A stretch of 64,000 bases of DNA. Source: Crotalaria pallida. Lineage: Eukaryota > Streptophyta > Magnoliopsida > Fabales > Fabaceae. Position 1 is the stretch's first letter, and every line of letters begins with the position of its first letter. Below, piece by piece: positions 22,640 to 33,382 of the stretch. The position numbers and the translations under genes were made by a program. The stretch covers positions 53,313,501-53,377,500 of the forward strand of contig CM075652.1 in assembly GCA_037953625.1 (NCBI GenBank), written 5' to 3'. The notes beneath the pieces were generated by a model that saw only the letters and a list, made by a program, of their open reading frames with translations, was not told where the DNA came from and did not search any database.

Positions 22640-24105
22640 ATGTGAATGACAAAAAGAAGAAGAAGAGTTGAAGAAAAAGAGAAGTTGGCTTTTGAGGGAA
22701 AGGAGCTAGATTTCCATGAAGAAGCGAATGGAATTCTCTGTTTCGAGGTGTATTGTGATGCATCGAAGCAAGGCTTAGGAAGTATTTTAATGCAAGGAGG
22801 TCAGGTGGTTGCATATGCTTCTCGATAGTAGATTCATGAAGTGAATTATCCGACACACGATCTGGAGTTAGCAACAATCGTGTTTGCTTTGAAGATTTGG
22901 AGACACTACCTCTATGGCACTACGTTCCGGGTGTTCAGTGACCATAAGAGTTTAAAGTACCTGTTTAATCAAAAGGAGTGGAATATGGGACAAAGGTGAT
23001 GGATGGAGTTTCTAAGAGATTATGACTTTGAACTCCAATACCATCCTGGCAAAGCAAACGTAGTTGCAGACGCTTTGAGCAGAGAAGTTATTCATGTGAG
23101 CTCAATGATGGTCAAGGAGGCTATTCTGATCGAGGGGTTCAGAGACCTAAGTCTGGCAATACAAGTGGAACCATCTAGCATTAGATTGGGAATGTTGCAA
23201 ATCACCAACGAATTCTTGAATCGAATTCGTGAATTACAATCAGAAGATGAGGAGTTGAAAGAGAAGAAGAGATTGATGACTGAAGGAAAGGAACTGAACT
23301 TTAGTGTTGGAGCAGATGGAATTCTTCGTTTCAAGACGAGAATTTGTGTGCCAAGAGATTCGGAAGTTAGAAGAATGATATTAGAAGAAGCACATAAGAG
23401 CAGGATGAGTATACATCCAAGATCAACCAAGATGTACCAGGATCTGAAGAGGTTATTTTGGTGGTCTGGACTAAGGAAAGATGTAGCAGAGTATGTGGCT
23501 TCGTGTTTTGTTTGCCAGAAGGCCAAAGCAGAATATCATAAACCTGGAGGACAACTGCAATCTTTAGATATTCCGCAGTGGAAGTGGATAGCATCTCTAT
23601 GGATTTCATATCTGGTTTTCCAAGATCAGCAGCAAATCATGATGCAATGTGGGTGATCGTGAGTCGTTTGACGAAATCGGCGCATTTCATTCCTGTGAAT
23701 ATGCGCTATGATTTGGAAAGATTCACTCGAATTTATATTATTGTGTCAGACTGAGATCCAAGGTTTGTGTCAAAGTTTTGGTCAAGCTTACATCAAGCCT
23801 TGGGTACAAGATTGAAGATCAGTTCAGCTTATCATCCTCAAACAGATGGCCAGACCGAGAGAACTATTCAGACGCTAGAGGATATCTTAAGAGCCTGTGC
23901 TTCGGAAGAACAAAGAAATCGGGATCAGATTTTATCCCTCGCAGAGTTTACCTACAATAACAGTTATCATGCGAGTATCGGAATGGCACCGTTTGAAGCT
24001 TTGTATGGTAGGAAGTGCACAAATAGTCAAATTGAAGAATTCATCATATTTAAGATCTATAAGGACAATAGGAAAACACATGAATTTTATGTGAGAAGTA
24101 TTTGA
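22640..24105 (+). pseudogene. Gypsy RNase H and integrase fragment
   Basis: The pol of the Tekay-like element resumes here. RNase H signatures are VYCDASKQGLG, YPTHDLELATIVFALKIW, FSDHKSLKYLF and YHPGKANVVADALSR. The integrase zinc-binding domain follows (HPRSTKMYQDLKRLFWW, CFVCQKAKAEYHKPGG), then a catalytic domain broken by frameshifts (SRLTKSAHFIPVN, AYHPQTDGQTERTIQTLED, APFEALYGRKC). At least three stops lie in it. The 217-codon frame at 23003-23656 is its best preserved part. Oddly, the segment just before RNase H (22660-22740) resembles the RNase H-integrase linker at 23255-23335. Confidence 0.85.
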
Positions 24106-25249
24106 GTCCAGAATAAGAGAGAGGTTGGTGAGTTGAGGACTCAACTGGAGAATGAGGAAAAGTAAATGGGAGAATGTCAACCACAAATATAGAGAAGTTA
24201 AGGAAATCTTGAATGAAGGGAAATGGTTAAAAAGAAATTAGGGAAGGAATCGTTTGTCCACCTCAATGTGGAAAGAGTGGAGCACATCTCTTCGTGTTAA
24301 GTTTTGAGGTATTTTAAGGGATAATCGGGTTCGACTATAGGAAGTCAAGGTAATTATTCATCGGACTGTCTTGAAGGTAAAGGTAAGAAAGGAATAGACA
24401 ACCAACGAATCAAGCACGAGAAGCGCTTATCTAGTGGGATGTGAGTTGAGTATAATTCTGATATAGATAACCCAAGTCTATCTCTTCCCTTGATTTGAGT
24501 TAACGTAGTCAAATATTTTTCGATAACGTTAATCTAATCGTTTGAAAATATCAACATCCTGTTGGAAGTTGAACTCCAATCTTTCTGTGATCAAAATCTT
24601 TATCACAGTTGGATGTGATAAATATCTGTGGACACTACAGAAATAGAAAGATCAGTTATGGCTAGAGAGATTAACAACCACCGGGATAGGACAAATCTTT
24701 GTCTCCCCAACGGAAATGTCTCTAGAACTTGACTATCTAGCTAAGTCTGATAGTGATAACTACCCTATCTTTAAGTTCATTTAACTTAGAGATATGTCGT
24801 ATGGTCTTTCTTGCGAAAGATTATATCTGAAAGGGAAGATTTTTTTATTAAAGGTTTGAATATTAGGACTGATCACCCTAATGTCTCAAATTGTTAAGGA
24901 ACTAAGTCATACAAATGCCTTTTTAATCGTGCTCGAGTGATCAGAGTGCGCAGCACAAAAAGTTTTTTTTCCCAAAAAGTTTTTTGAAAAGTCTTTTATT
25001 TGAAGAATGTTTATGTGAAATGTATTACTCAAAAGAATTTTTCTTTTAAAAAGAATTCTTTCACATAAGGGTTTTTATGCAAAGAATCGTTATTGTTAAA
25101 TTGAAAGATTTTATTAGAAATGTTTCGAAATAAAAGAATTATATTGAAACTCTTTTAAGTGGGGGAGGACCCTAAAGAACATTTTGGAAAAGTGGAAAAT
25201 TTCAGAAGATGAATTTCGGGGACGAAATTCCTTTTAAGTGGGGGAGTAG
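24106..25249 (+). other. 3' internal region and polypurine tract of the Tekay-like element
   Basis: The region downstream of integrase contains no long frame; a chromodomain is no longer legible. Near its end GGGGACGAAATTCC (about 25220) is followed by AAGTGGGGGAGTAG at 25236-25249, the polypurine tract, immediately before the LTR. This arrangement is characteristic of plant Tekay/Del chromoviruses. Confidence 0.75.
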
Positions 25250-28200
25250 TGTAACACCCCTAGTTTTGTCCCTTGAATATTTATATTTATATAATAAAAT
25301 TTTATTTTCCAAATTATAAGGTTTTCTTTTAATTGTTTAATTATATAAATAATGTGCGTTTAATTAATAAATATTTTAAATGAGTAAATTATGTAAAAAT
25401 ATAATTTTTATAGTTTAATCCTTGAAATAGGACTTAATAATAATATTAGAAAGGTTTTTGGAGGGAAAAGAATTAAAAACTGAATTTTTGAATTTTACAC
25501 AGCATCTAACCGGTTAGATGTGCCATGTAACCGGTCAGACGATGAACCCAAAATTAGGGTTAGTGCGTTTTGATGAGTAATCACCCATTAATCTTCGTTA
25601 ATCGCCACGAATACCTCTCATGCATGGTGGGAGACACGCGTCTCTCTGCATGTAACCATGGATTGATTATAAATACCCATGATTTTGGCTGATTTTCCTT
25701 CAAGTGTTGGTGTAATTCCCCTGTTCTGAAGCAGCAACTTTGTCCTTCTGATTCTCTATGTGGGTGTAGAGTTAGGTCACAAACGATACACCATTGCAAA
25801 GCTTTATCTTTAAGCATTGCAGTGATATATAGATTGTGAGTTGAGAGTGAGGGAGCAAGGAGAAATCAAGCTGTGAAGTGAAGGTGTTTTTCTGTCAAGA
25901 AACCAGAATCAGATTTGTGAAGCTCACTTTGAAGTCTGATTTTGGTGAGTACATGCACTCTTCGAGTCTCATTTTTGTTTCTATAGTTCGTGCATGTACC
26001 TAGAACACAATCTAACCATTTTTCCCAAATTGTTTCTCCTTTTCATGTGTCAAAATCTCCTATTTCTGAACCTTACCAAAACTGTCTTGCATGAGAGCAG
26101 AGTTTGTGATTTTGGGGTTTCTCTGTGTTGATCTTGCTGTCCCTGTGTTGATACTCATCAAGCACGACTTTAAGGTAAGGGGGAAGCTTACTATTTGCTA
26201 GAGTGAGGATAAACATGTTTAGTAAATAGGATGAGTCACCAAGAGACTCTAAGGGCATAGCTTGAATTAGTTTTATGGCTTGGAGGTCAACTTTAGCTCA
26301 TTTCTGATTTTGAGCAATTATAATATGATGCATGCAAGCTATTGTGATGACAATTTCATGACTTAATTGGATATTATGTGAATTGATGCATTAAGTTGTG
26401 AAATATGTGATTTATGCACTTTTGGGTATGATGATTTTGCATGCATGAATTTGTGATATGTCTAAGTGTTTAAACATGTGTACTTTAAGGTATTAAACTT
26501 TGGTTAATGATGAAAATAGGTTAGATTTGAGTATTGGAAAGAATGGTATGCAAAACCCTACTTTTCAGTGTATTTTCTGCATAATCTAACCGGTTAGTCT
26601 GAGGTTGTAACCTGTTAGATACTGTCAGTTTTCAAAAGAGAAAGGTTTCTGAAATTGGCTAAGTGTTCATACCATTTACACTCAATTTTAAGCTAGAATT
26701 TCATATAAAAACCAATCTAAAACTATGTGATTGAGCACTGTTTGGTTTAGATTGGAGGTGATGAGTTAATACCTTAATATTAAATTATAATTTCAAAAGG
26801 AAATTATGCATAAATAAAATTGGATTATGACTTAGATCTTTTTAATGATATTATGTGTTGAACTTGAGGTATTCTGTTATGCTAAGACTTTGTTGTTGGA
26901 TTGAGTAGAGAATTCAATAAAAGATTCTTTGAAAATCAGTGGTTTTAAATTCAGGTCTGTAATTCTAACCGGTTAGGTTATGATGTAACCGGTTAGTACC
27001 TCAGACTTAAAAATAAAAGTTAACTTTTGAGTAAGGATTGTTAATACCAATGATTATATTCTTTCAATCCAGGTCTATGAGCATATGTTTAACTTAAATT
27101 CAAGGGTGAATTTTATGAGTAAAGTTATACCTCAAGATATCATTCAGAAGTTGTGTTTTCTAAGTCATAATAATGGAATTAATGGAAAGACCAACTTTAA
27201 TAATTATGTGTGCATTCATGCATGGTGAAAGGTGATGAAATAGGTTGGCAAGGATCATTTGTCATGTTCTGGGAACATGAGAAGGGTACTCTGGGAGTAC
27301 CGAATTGATGCAACCTACTTGATGACACATTCTGGGAATGTGGCCAGTGCCTGGGACATGGTTTCTTTGATGTGTTCTACGAACACATTGGTGTGCAACC
27401 TACTTGATGACACATTCTGGGAATGTGGCCAGTGTCTGGGACATGGTTTCTTTGATGCGTTCTGGGAACGTGATGCACACTCTGAGGAGTGGTGCTTGTT
27501 TATATTCCAAGTATGGTTTGCTATACGTTCTGGGAACGTATGTTAGTGTTCTGGGAACGTATGTTAGTGTTCTAGGAACACACTGGTGTAATGGATGGAC
27601 GTCCGAGATTGATTAGTATTGGAGGCCTCAGGATTTTGAGATAAAAAGCATGCATCATGCCACCTGCATTGAAAGACTTATTATGATTAACCGGGTGTGC
27701 TCATATGGTTATGCATTCTGAATTGCTACATGATTACTTGTGTATATTAGTTTTATTCTCATTTGATTATGTGAATATGTATAGCTAACCCCCATGCCCT
27801 TATTAGGTGTTGATTGTATATCTAGCTTGCACAAAAGTCAGTGAAAGGAGATGACCCTTAGGTGCATGCAGAGTATAGATAGTGTGGGTTGGGAACCCTT
27901 TGTACAGATATCGAGGATTCGACCAGATGGATGTTTGGACAGAGGACCAGTGACCAGCTCTATAACATCTCTATTTTTAGTAGTATTTATATTATACACA
28001 TTTTGAAAGAGGTATCATAGAATGAATTTAGTTTCATAATAATACTTATTTGGTATCCATGGACTTGTTACACTTGATATATTTTGAGAGTATAATATGA
28101 TTATTTTACTATGTTTCCGCAACTCGGATTTTATTAGTCAAATTCATTATTAGTCTAATTTTTGTAAAAGGAATTTTCAAATGAAAGAAAAATTTTTATT

Positions 28201-28291
28201 TTCAGATCTTTTTCCAACAATGACAAGTCCAGGTAATCATAAACTTATTACTTTTCTTATAAAGTAAGATGATAATACAAGGAGTGTTACA
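25250..28291 (+). repeat. 3' LTR of the Tekay-like element, complete
   Basis: 3042 bases from TGTAACACCCC to AGTGTTACA. It has a TATA box at 25668-25675, three TAACCGGTTA pairs (25507/25528, 26587/26608, 26966/26986) and the TTC-TGG-GAA hairpin block at 27264-27580. Compared with the 5' LTR it has fewer 67-base tandem units and scattered substitutions. Confidence 0.9.
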
Positions 28292-28305
28292 CTTAGCTTC
28301 TAGAC

Positions 28306-28790
28306 TGTAACGAATCAAGAGGCAGCAGTGGAAAGGAGTGGGCCAAGTCACACAGGTGCAACTCAGCAGGGAAACATTTCTCATTCAGCACCAAATGATG
28401 AGCATATTCCTTTTGTCAGTGGGACCACAAGTGAGTGGAATGAAATGAGTGGCTCCGCGGAGATCATTAGAGCAGAGGGACACGTGGCAGAGGAAAGAGC
28501 TGACGCCAGAGAGAGAAGAGGAGAGAAAGTGAGAAGGAAGAATGTTAGGCTGAGTGGCTATGTGCAGTGAGCAAGTAATATATAAAGTATGGGAAATGTA
28601 AAAGGGAAATTAGGCAATTTATTAGAGAAATCTCTTCTTCCTTCTATTGTACTTTTCTCTAATTCTATTGCTGTAAGAACTTACCTTGAGATATTAATGA
28701 AATTCCAGTGATCCCATTTGAACTCACTGAGGAGGTTATCCAATTGTCTTCTTAAATTCTTCTTACTATTGATACTGGTTGTTCCTTACA
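28306..28790 (+). repeat. 5' LTR of the second chromovirus
   Basis: Bounded by TGTAAC and TTACA, with a TATATAAAG box at 28578-28586 (partner at 39021-39029). The following ATTTTGGTGCTTTCATC probably contains the primer site. It differs from the 3' LTR at roughly one base in twenty. Confidence 0.9.
28578..28586 (+). promoter_or_regulatory. LTR TATA box of the second chromovirus
   Basis: TATATAAAG is conserved in both LTRs at the same offset, about 210 bases before the LTR end. That spacing suits a promoter driving the element RNA. Confidence 0.55.
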
Positions 28791-28813
28791 ATTTTGGTGC
28801 TTTCATCACCACC

Positions 28814-29154
28814 ATGGCTGAGGGTACCAGGTCTCAGCCTTTCTCAAGTAATCGATTACTCAAATCAAATTTTGAAAAACGTGCTGAAATCAATTTGATT
28901 CTGAAAATGATTTATTTCCTTTTTTGGTTGATCATGTTTTTATTTCTGAAATGCTCTTCTTCATTTTTGAACTTCTTCCAACAACTCTCTTCTATTCTCT
29001 ATTGTTTCATCTTTTTGGAAAAATTCTTTTTGGATAAAATTCATCATCATCATCATCTTCTTCACTTGTTTCTAAAAGTCAAAAACCTTGAGTGTGCCTT
29101 AGTGCTAATCATTGTTATAGGACTTTGATTGTTGTATTCGCTCTATTCTAGAGA
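28814..29154 (+). pseudogene. Gag start of the second chromovirus, broken
   Basis: The frame opens with ATG in a good context directly after the LTR and reads MAEGTRSQ, a typical chromovirus Gag start. It then passes into hydrophobic low-complexity sequence that does not look like Gag. A single palindrome, AGTAATCGATTACT, lies at about 28847, suggesting that a fragment of another LTR type replaced the rest. The frame has no capsid or zinc-knuckle motif. Confidence 0.45.
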
Positions 29155-29751
29155 GCTACATTTGTTCACCAGTATTGGGAAATTCCTTATTCCGTGATAA
29201 CTAATTCCTGTTTTCAGATCCGGGCGCAGTCCGTTCTCAAACTTCACACACTTAGACCTCTCATCTGGATGATTCTGGAAGTAAGAAGAATACTTCATTA
29301 ATTCCTCGAAATTTGCAGCGTATTCTCCGACGTTCATTTTACCTTATTCCAATTTCAGGAATTCAACTTCTTTCTTTCTCCTCACATCCTCCGGGAAATA
29401 TTTTTCCAAAAACTTTTCCTTAAATACTTCCCAGGTGATATCCCGATTTTCAGCCTCTAGTAATTGTCTTATGTGATCCCACCAAGTCTCTGCTTCGCCT
29501 CTCAGCATATAAGTTCCATACACCACCTTCTTTTCATTTGTGCATCCCATAGTTCGAAAGATTTTCTGAATTTCTTGTAACCACCTTTGAGCTTCCTCTG
29601 GTTTATATCCTCCCCCGAATTTCGATGGATCACTCTTTCTGCATTCCGACAACCCGTAGAATTCAGCAGGACCTCGGCGATTAGGTCGAGTGTTATTATC
29701 TAAAATAGTAGCAATCTTTTCCAGAAGTTGGTTCGTCACTCTGTTGGCCAT
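29155..29751 (-). pseudogene. Gypsy Gag, truncated and with one stop
   Basis: From ATG at 29751 (MANRVTNQLLEKI) the frame encodes a retrotransposon Gag capsid domain. Recognisable stretches are FGGGYKPEEAQRWLQEIQKI, YMLRGEAETWWDHI and VFKEKFLEKYFPEDVRRKKE. A TAA at 29344-29346 sits where relatives have glutamine (LKLE-stop-GKMNVGEY). Reading continues in the same frame through CVKFENGLRPDLK and is cut near 29155, before any zinc knuckle. An open extension upstream of 29751 runs through the primer site and is not real coding sequence. Confidence 0.85.
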
Positions 29752-29839
29752 CGGATATCTACACTTATAGAGACTTAGATTAGAGTCGCACAACCTATTG
29801 AGTATGGATAGGACCACACTCCACAGCCGAGAGTTGGAA

Positions 29840-29856
29840 CCATTGCTCTGATACCA
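29840..29856 (-). promoter_or_regulatory. Primer binding site of the third gypsy element
   Basis: The minus strand reads TGGTATCAGAGCAATGG five bases from the LTR border. It is a perfect plant initiator methionine tRNA site and fixes the orientation. Confidence 0.85.
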
Positions 29857-29861
29857 TAAAG

Positions 29862-32800
29862 TGTAACGCCCCAAAATATTAAGTGGAAAAAATAAAAATG
29901 CGGATTTATAAAAACCTTTTTCCAAAGAGTGTGAAAACCAAAAGCTTTGTTTATTAATATCATATTACATTACAAAATAGTTTGAGTGTAAATATAAGAA
30001 TATCAAATCCCCAAAAATCCTGCTTTACACCCAGAGCATGGTCTTCACAACTCTATCCTTCAATAAGAGGATTCGGACAACAAGATGTCATCCTGGCTGT
30101 CTCTACTAACGCTCCTTTAACTCTATCAGGAGAGACCTTTGACCTGTCATTCAAACAGAACCTACCACCACCAATGTGGTAGTATGGGAGTAAGTCACTT
30201 GTCATATCGCGTAAGCAGATTAATGATTAAGTCTTACACATATAATCACTCATAATGCAAATGATGCATACTAAGCAAGTGCTTTAACATTCCTAGACAT
30301 ATTATTATTATTATCATCTGTATGCAATGCAATGCAATGTGATGCAATGCAATGCAATGCGAGACTTTTCTCTATTCTACAAAAGAACTCATAGGTACAT
30401 CATCACTATTCAAAAACATCTCAATTGTACAAGGGTCACACGTATACTGGACTACGACGCTTACAAATACAGTCCGTCGTATTTGCAACGGGTCCTTTCC
30501 CAAGGGACACGTGGTATCGGGATATCAACATTGACATGACGCTTACAGATACACTCCGTCGTACCTGCAACGGGTCCTTTCCCAAGGGACACGTCATATC
30601 GGGATATCATCATTGACATACTGCTTACGGATAGCGTCCTACCCGCAACAGGTCTTTTCCCACAAGACACAGTATATCGGGATTCATGGCTATATCGCTT
30701 ACGAATAGCGTCCTATTCGCAACGAGTCCCTTCCCAAAGGACACGATATACCGGGATTCTAATCATTCTCGTATACGTTCCTTGTACTCAATTCATCATA
30801 AAATATTTGTACCCTATGAAATCTTTTGTGCTCGACCTTCATGCCAAACCATGCATAAGGAAGGCTTATTCATCCTTTATTTTCATAATCAAGCATCTAC
30901 CTTTATGAAGGATTGTTCACAAACCAACAATCACTATCAAACTCAATAACCATTTCCAAGGTAGAATCAATAATCATTAAGCTTCATATGTATGATGATC
31001 CAAACATCATTCAAACCATTTCCAAAGTATAATTGACAAATTCATTCAAACATTATCAAATATAATCATCATTAAAATCATTGTCAATTCCATGAGATCT
31101 CCAGTCAACACCCAACTGGTACAACATCTATGCAAAGTTCTCTATGATTATTGCAATGAATTTATTTATTTATTCATTTCTCTCAGGCACTAACCGGTTA
31201 CAAGATCCACTAACCGGTTAGTGACAACAGACCTGAGAGCAGACCACATTGATTTTAAGTCCAAAACCTTCCAATCTTTAAACTAATCCCTTCCTACTCT
31301 TTATTTACCTTCTAAGACATAATTCTAAGCATTATTGCAGGTCTCCTACTATCCAAAAACCTATCTTAAATTCATATACCCATTAACGTCCTATTAGGGA
31401 AAAGTTCCATTATTAAGCCTTAACAAATGCTATGGTTAATTAGCTTACTTATCTCAAATTATGGTTCCATTATTAGTCCAAACCCATATCATACCTATAC
31501 TCTAAGATTACTATACTAAACTTAATTAACTTCACATTTTGTCAGGCTCTAACCGGTTATAGGGACTTCTAACCGGTTAAATGCTGCAGACTTGCAGACC
31601 TAAGAACAGGAAAAGTTCAATTCTTATTCTTTTCAATCCAATCACTTACCATACTATTCTCTAATCTTGGTGCAGCACCTAAAGCATTACTAAAGCATGA
31701 TTTAATTATATTAACAGTGAGCTATGACTCCAATAATTTAAGTTCAAGATAACCTTAAAGTCTTAGACCAAAATAAAAGGGCAAAGTCTAGCTCACATCA
31801 ACTTATTTCTTATTGTATCAACTTATAATTCCAAACTATTAATTATAGCAATTTGGACATGACTTTAAGGTTGTAGTAAGACTTACGCATATCAAATTAC
31901 ATTCCATTGGTTCTAAGTCCATCAATCTAATTTCCAATTAAAACTCTTTATCAAACCATAACAAATTCCATCTTTCCATAGCTTATTTTCTCCCAATGAT
32001 TTGTTCAAATATTAGTCCAAGTCTAAGTAACAACTATCCTCCATGATTGCTATACCAACATAAGCAACTGATGCATTCTGTTAGTCACTAACCGGTTACT
32101 GAGACCACTAACCGGTTAGTCTGCAGGTCTGAGAACAAAATATGCACTTTCCCATGTGCAAACCTATTCAATACTCACAATAAACATTCAATCAGTCTTA
32201 AGTAATAACTAACACACAATCGCATACTTGTTTCAAGTCTCATTTCACTTGATATCCCAATTCATATTCATTGATTCATAATCAATTGTTTATGAACCTA
32301 ATACTTTCACAATTTCAGCAATCATCACAAGGATCATAACAGAATTATGGCAGTACACTTCTCATTAATTTCAACTCTTGTTTAGGTCCTTAACTCAGTT
32401 GCATAACATAGGGAACCAAGGATTGTATTGGCCTCCAAGCCAACCAATTCTTGTCTTGGTTCCAACATCAAAATTCACAAATATCATTGCACAAACCAAC
32501 AATCATAAATCCAAGCGATATGAATGAGATCTCTCATACCTTAGGCAAATTGGATAGCACTAGACAAGCTCTAAAACACGTAGACAGCAACCACAGCTCA
32601 CAGCCACAGCAAAACAGAGCAGCCACCCAGAACCCAGCAAAATCAAAGGAAAACACAAGGGTTTTACAAGCTCACACACTCACAAAGCTCAAGCTATATG
32701 TGCAGCAACTAAGAGCAAGTCACTTGTACGAATTGAAATTGAATTTGAGCAGAGTTTCAGTAAGGAATTCGTGAGGAACATGCCCCAATAGCAGCAACCC

Positions 32801-33382
32801 ACACAGGGTATTTATAGAGAGGGAAAAGAGAGGGAAATGGGTAGGGGTGGTGCCACCTAGCTTCTCTTCACACCACACGCTTGATTGGAGGTGCTGAAGG
32901 GTGCTATGTGGCCTATGGGGAGTGAAACCACGTTTTTAGCTCGAGATTTCGAGCTAAACCGACTTAAAATTGTGCAGATACAGACGTACTAACCGGTTAC
33001 TGATTTCACTAACCGGTTAGTCCACTGCTAAAATCCAGAAATTTAAATATAAAATACTGCTTTGCTCAAAAATTAATTTAAAAAGATTTACTTCTCAAAA
33101 TAAAATTTCCACCGTTGGATGTTAAGATAAAATTATTAGAAACATTGTCCAAAAATTTGAGTACGATCCAACGGTTAATGAAGGGGATCTTGCCCGATCT
33201 TTGCATGATATTTTACCAAAATATCATTGTTTTACATATTTCATTTAAATCTTTCTTTGCCAAAGCTATTTTATTTCCAAAATATGTTTCCTTATGCTTA
33301 TTTTTCCAAAATACTATTCTTAAAATATTTTTCAATAATAAAATAATTGTTTATCCTTTTTATAAAAATGAGGGATGTTACA
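29862..33382 (-). repeat. 5' LTR of the third gypsy element
   Basis: 3521 bases with TGTAAC/GTTACA borders. It contains four TAACCGGTTA pairs exactly 20 bases apart (31191/31211, 31550/31570, 32089/32109, 32990/33010). A four-copy hairpin repeat lies at 30459-30768 and a TGCAATGCAA-type run near 30322-30360. No coding sequence is recognised in it. Confidence 0.8.
30459..30768. repeat. Four-copy tandem repeat made of hairpins
   Basis: Units start with GCTTAC at 30459, 30541, 30623 and 30697 (periods 82, 82, 74). Each has a first hairpin with different arms (CAAATAC/GTATTTG, CAGATAC/GTACCTG, CGGATAG/CTACCCG, CGAATAG/CTATTCG). A second hairpin around a CCC loop follows (GTCC..GGAC, or GTCTT..AAGAC in unit 3). 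Confidence 0.85.

Larger units (their letters stand above)
11778..28291 (+). mobile_element. Chromovirus-type Ty3/gypsy element (Tekay-like)
   Basis: The element runs on the plus strand: 5' LTR 11778-14712, methionine-tRNA-type primer site, degenerate protease/RT, RNase H and integrase, the GGGGACGAAATTCC block, a polypurine tract, and 3' LTR 25250-28291. The GGGGACGAAATTC block before the polypurine tract is typical of Tekay/Del chromoviruses. The 5' LTR lacks the first 231 bases present in the 3' LTR, so the left target duplication is lost. No gag was recognised, and pol carries several stops. The 16611-22457 element is nested in it. Confidence 0.85.
29155..33382 (-). mobile_element. Third gypsy element, 5' LTR plus partial gag
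   Basis: On the minus strand it starts with the LTR at 33382 (TGTAACATCCC) and ends it at 29862 (GGGGCGTTACA), 3521 bases. A methionine-tRNA-type primer site follows at 29840-29856, then gag. The copy breaks off near 29155 inside gag. Everything downstream, including the other LTR, is gone, so it cannot move. It inserted into the Athila-like element, whose sequence begins at 33383. Confidence 0.8.

Noticed and set aside
30327..30670. Overlapping plus- and minus-strand frames of 60-70 codons
   Set aside because: They fall in the hairpin tandem repeat of an LTR and match no family.
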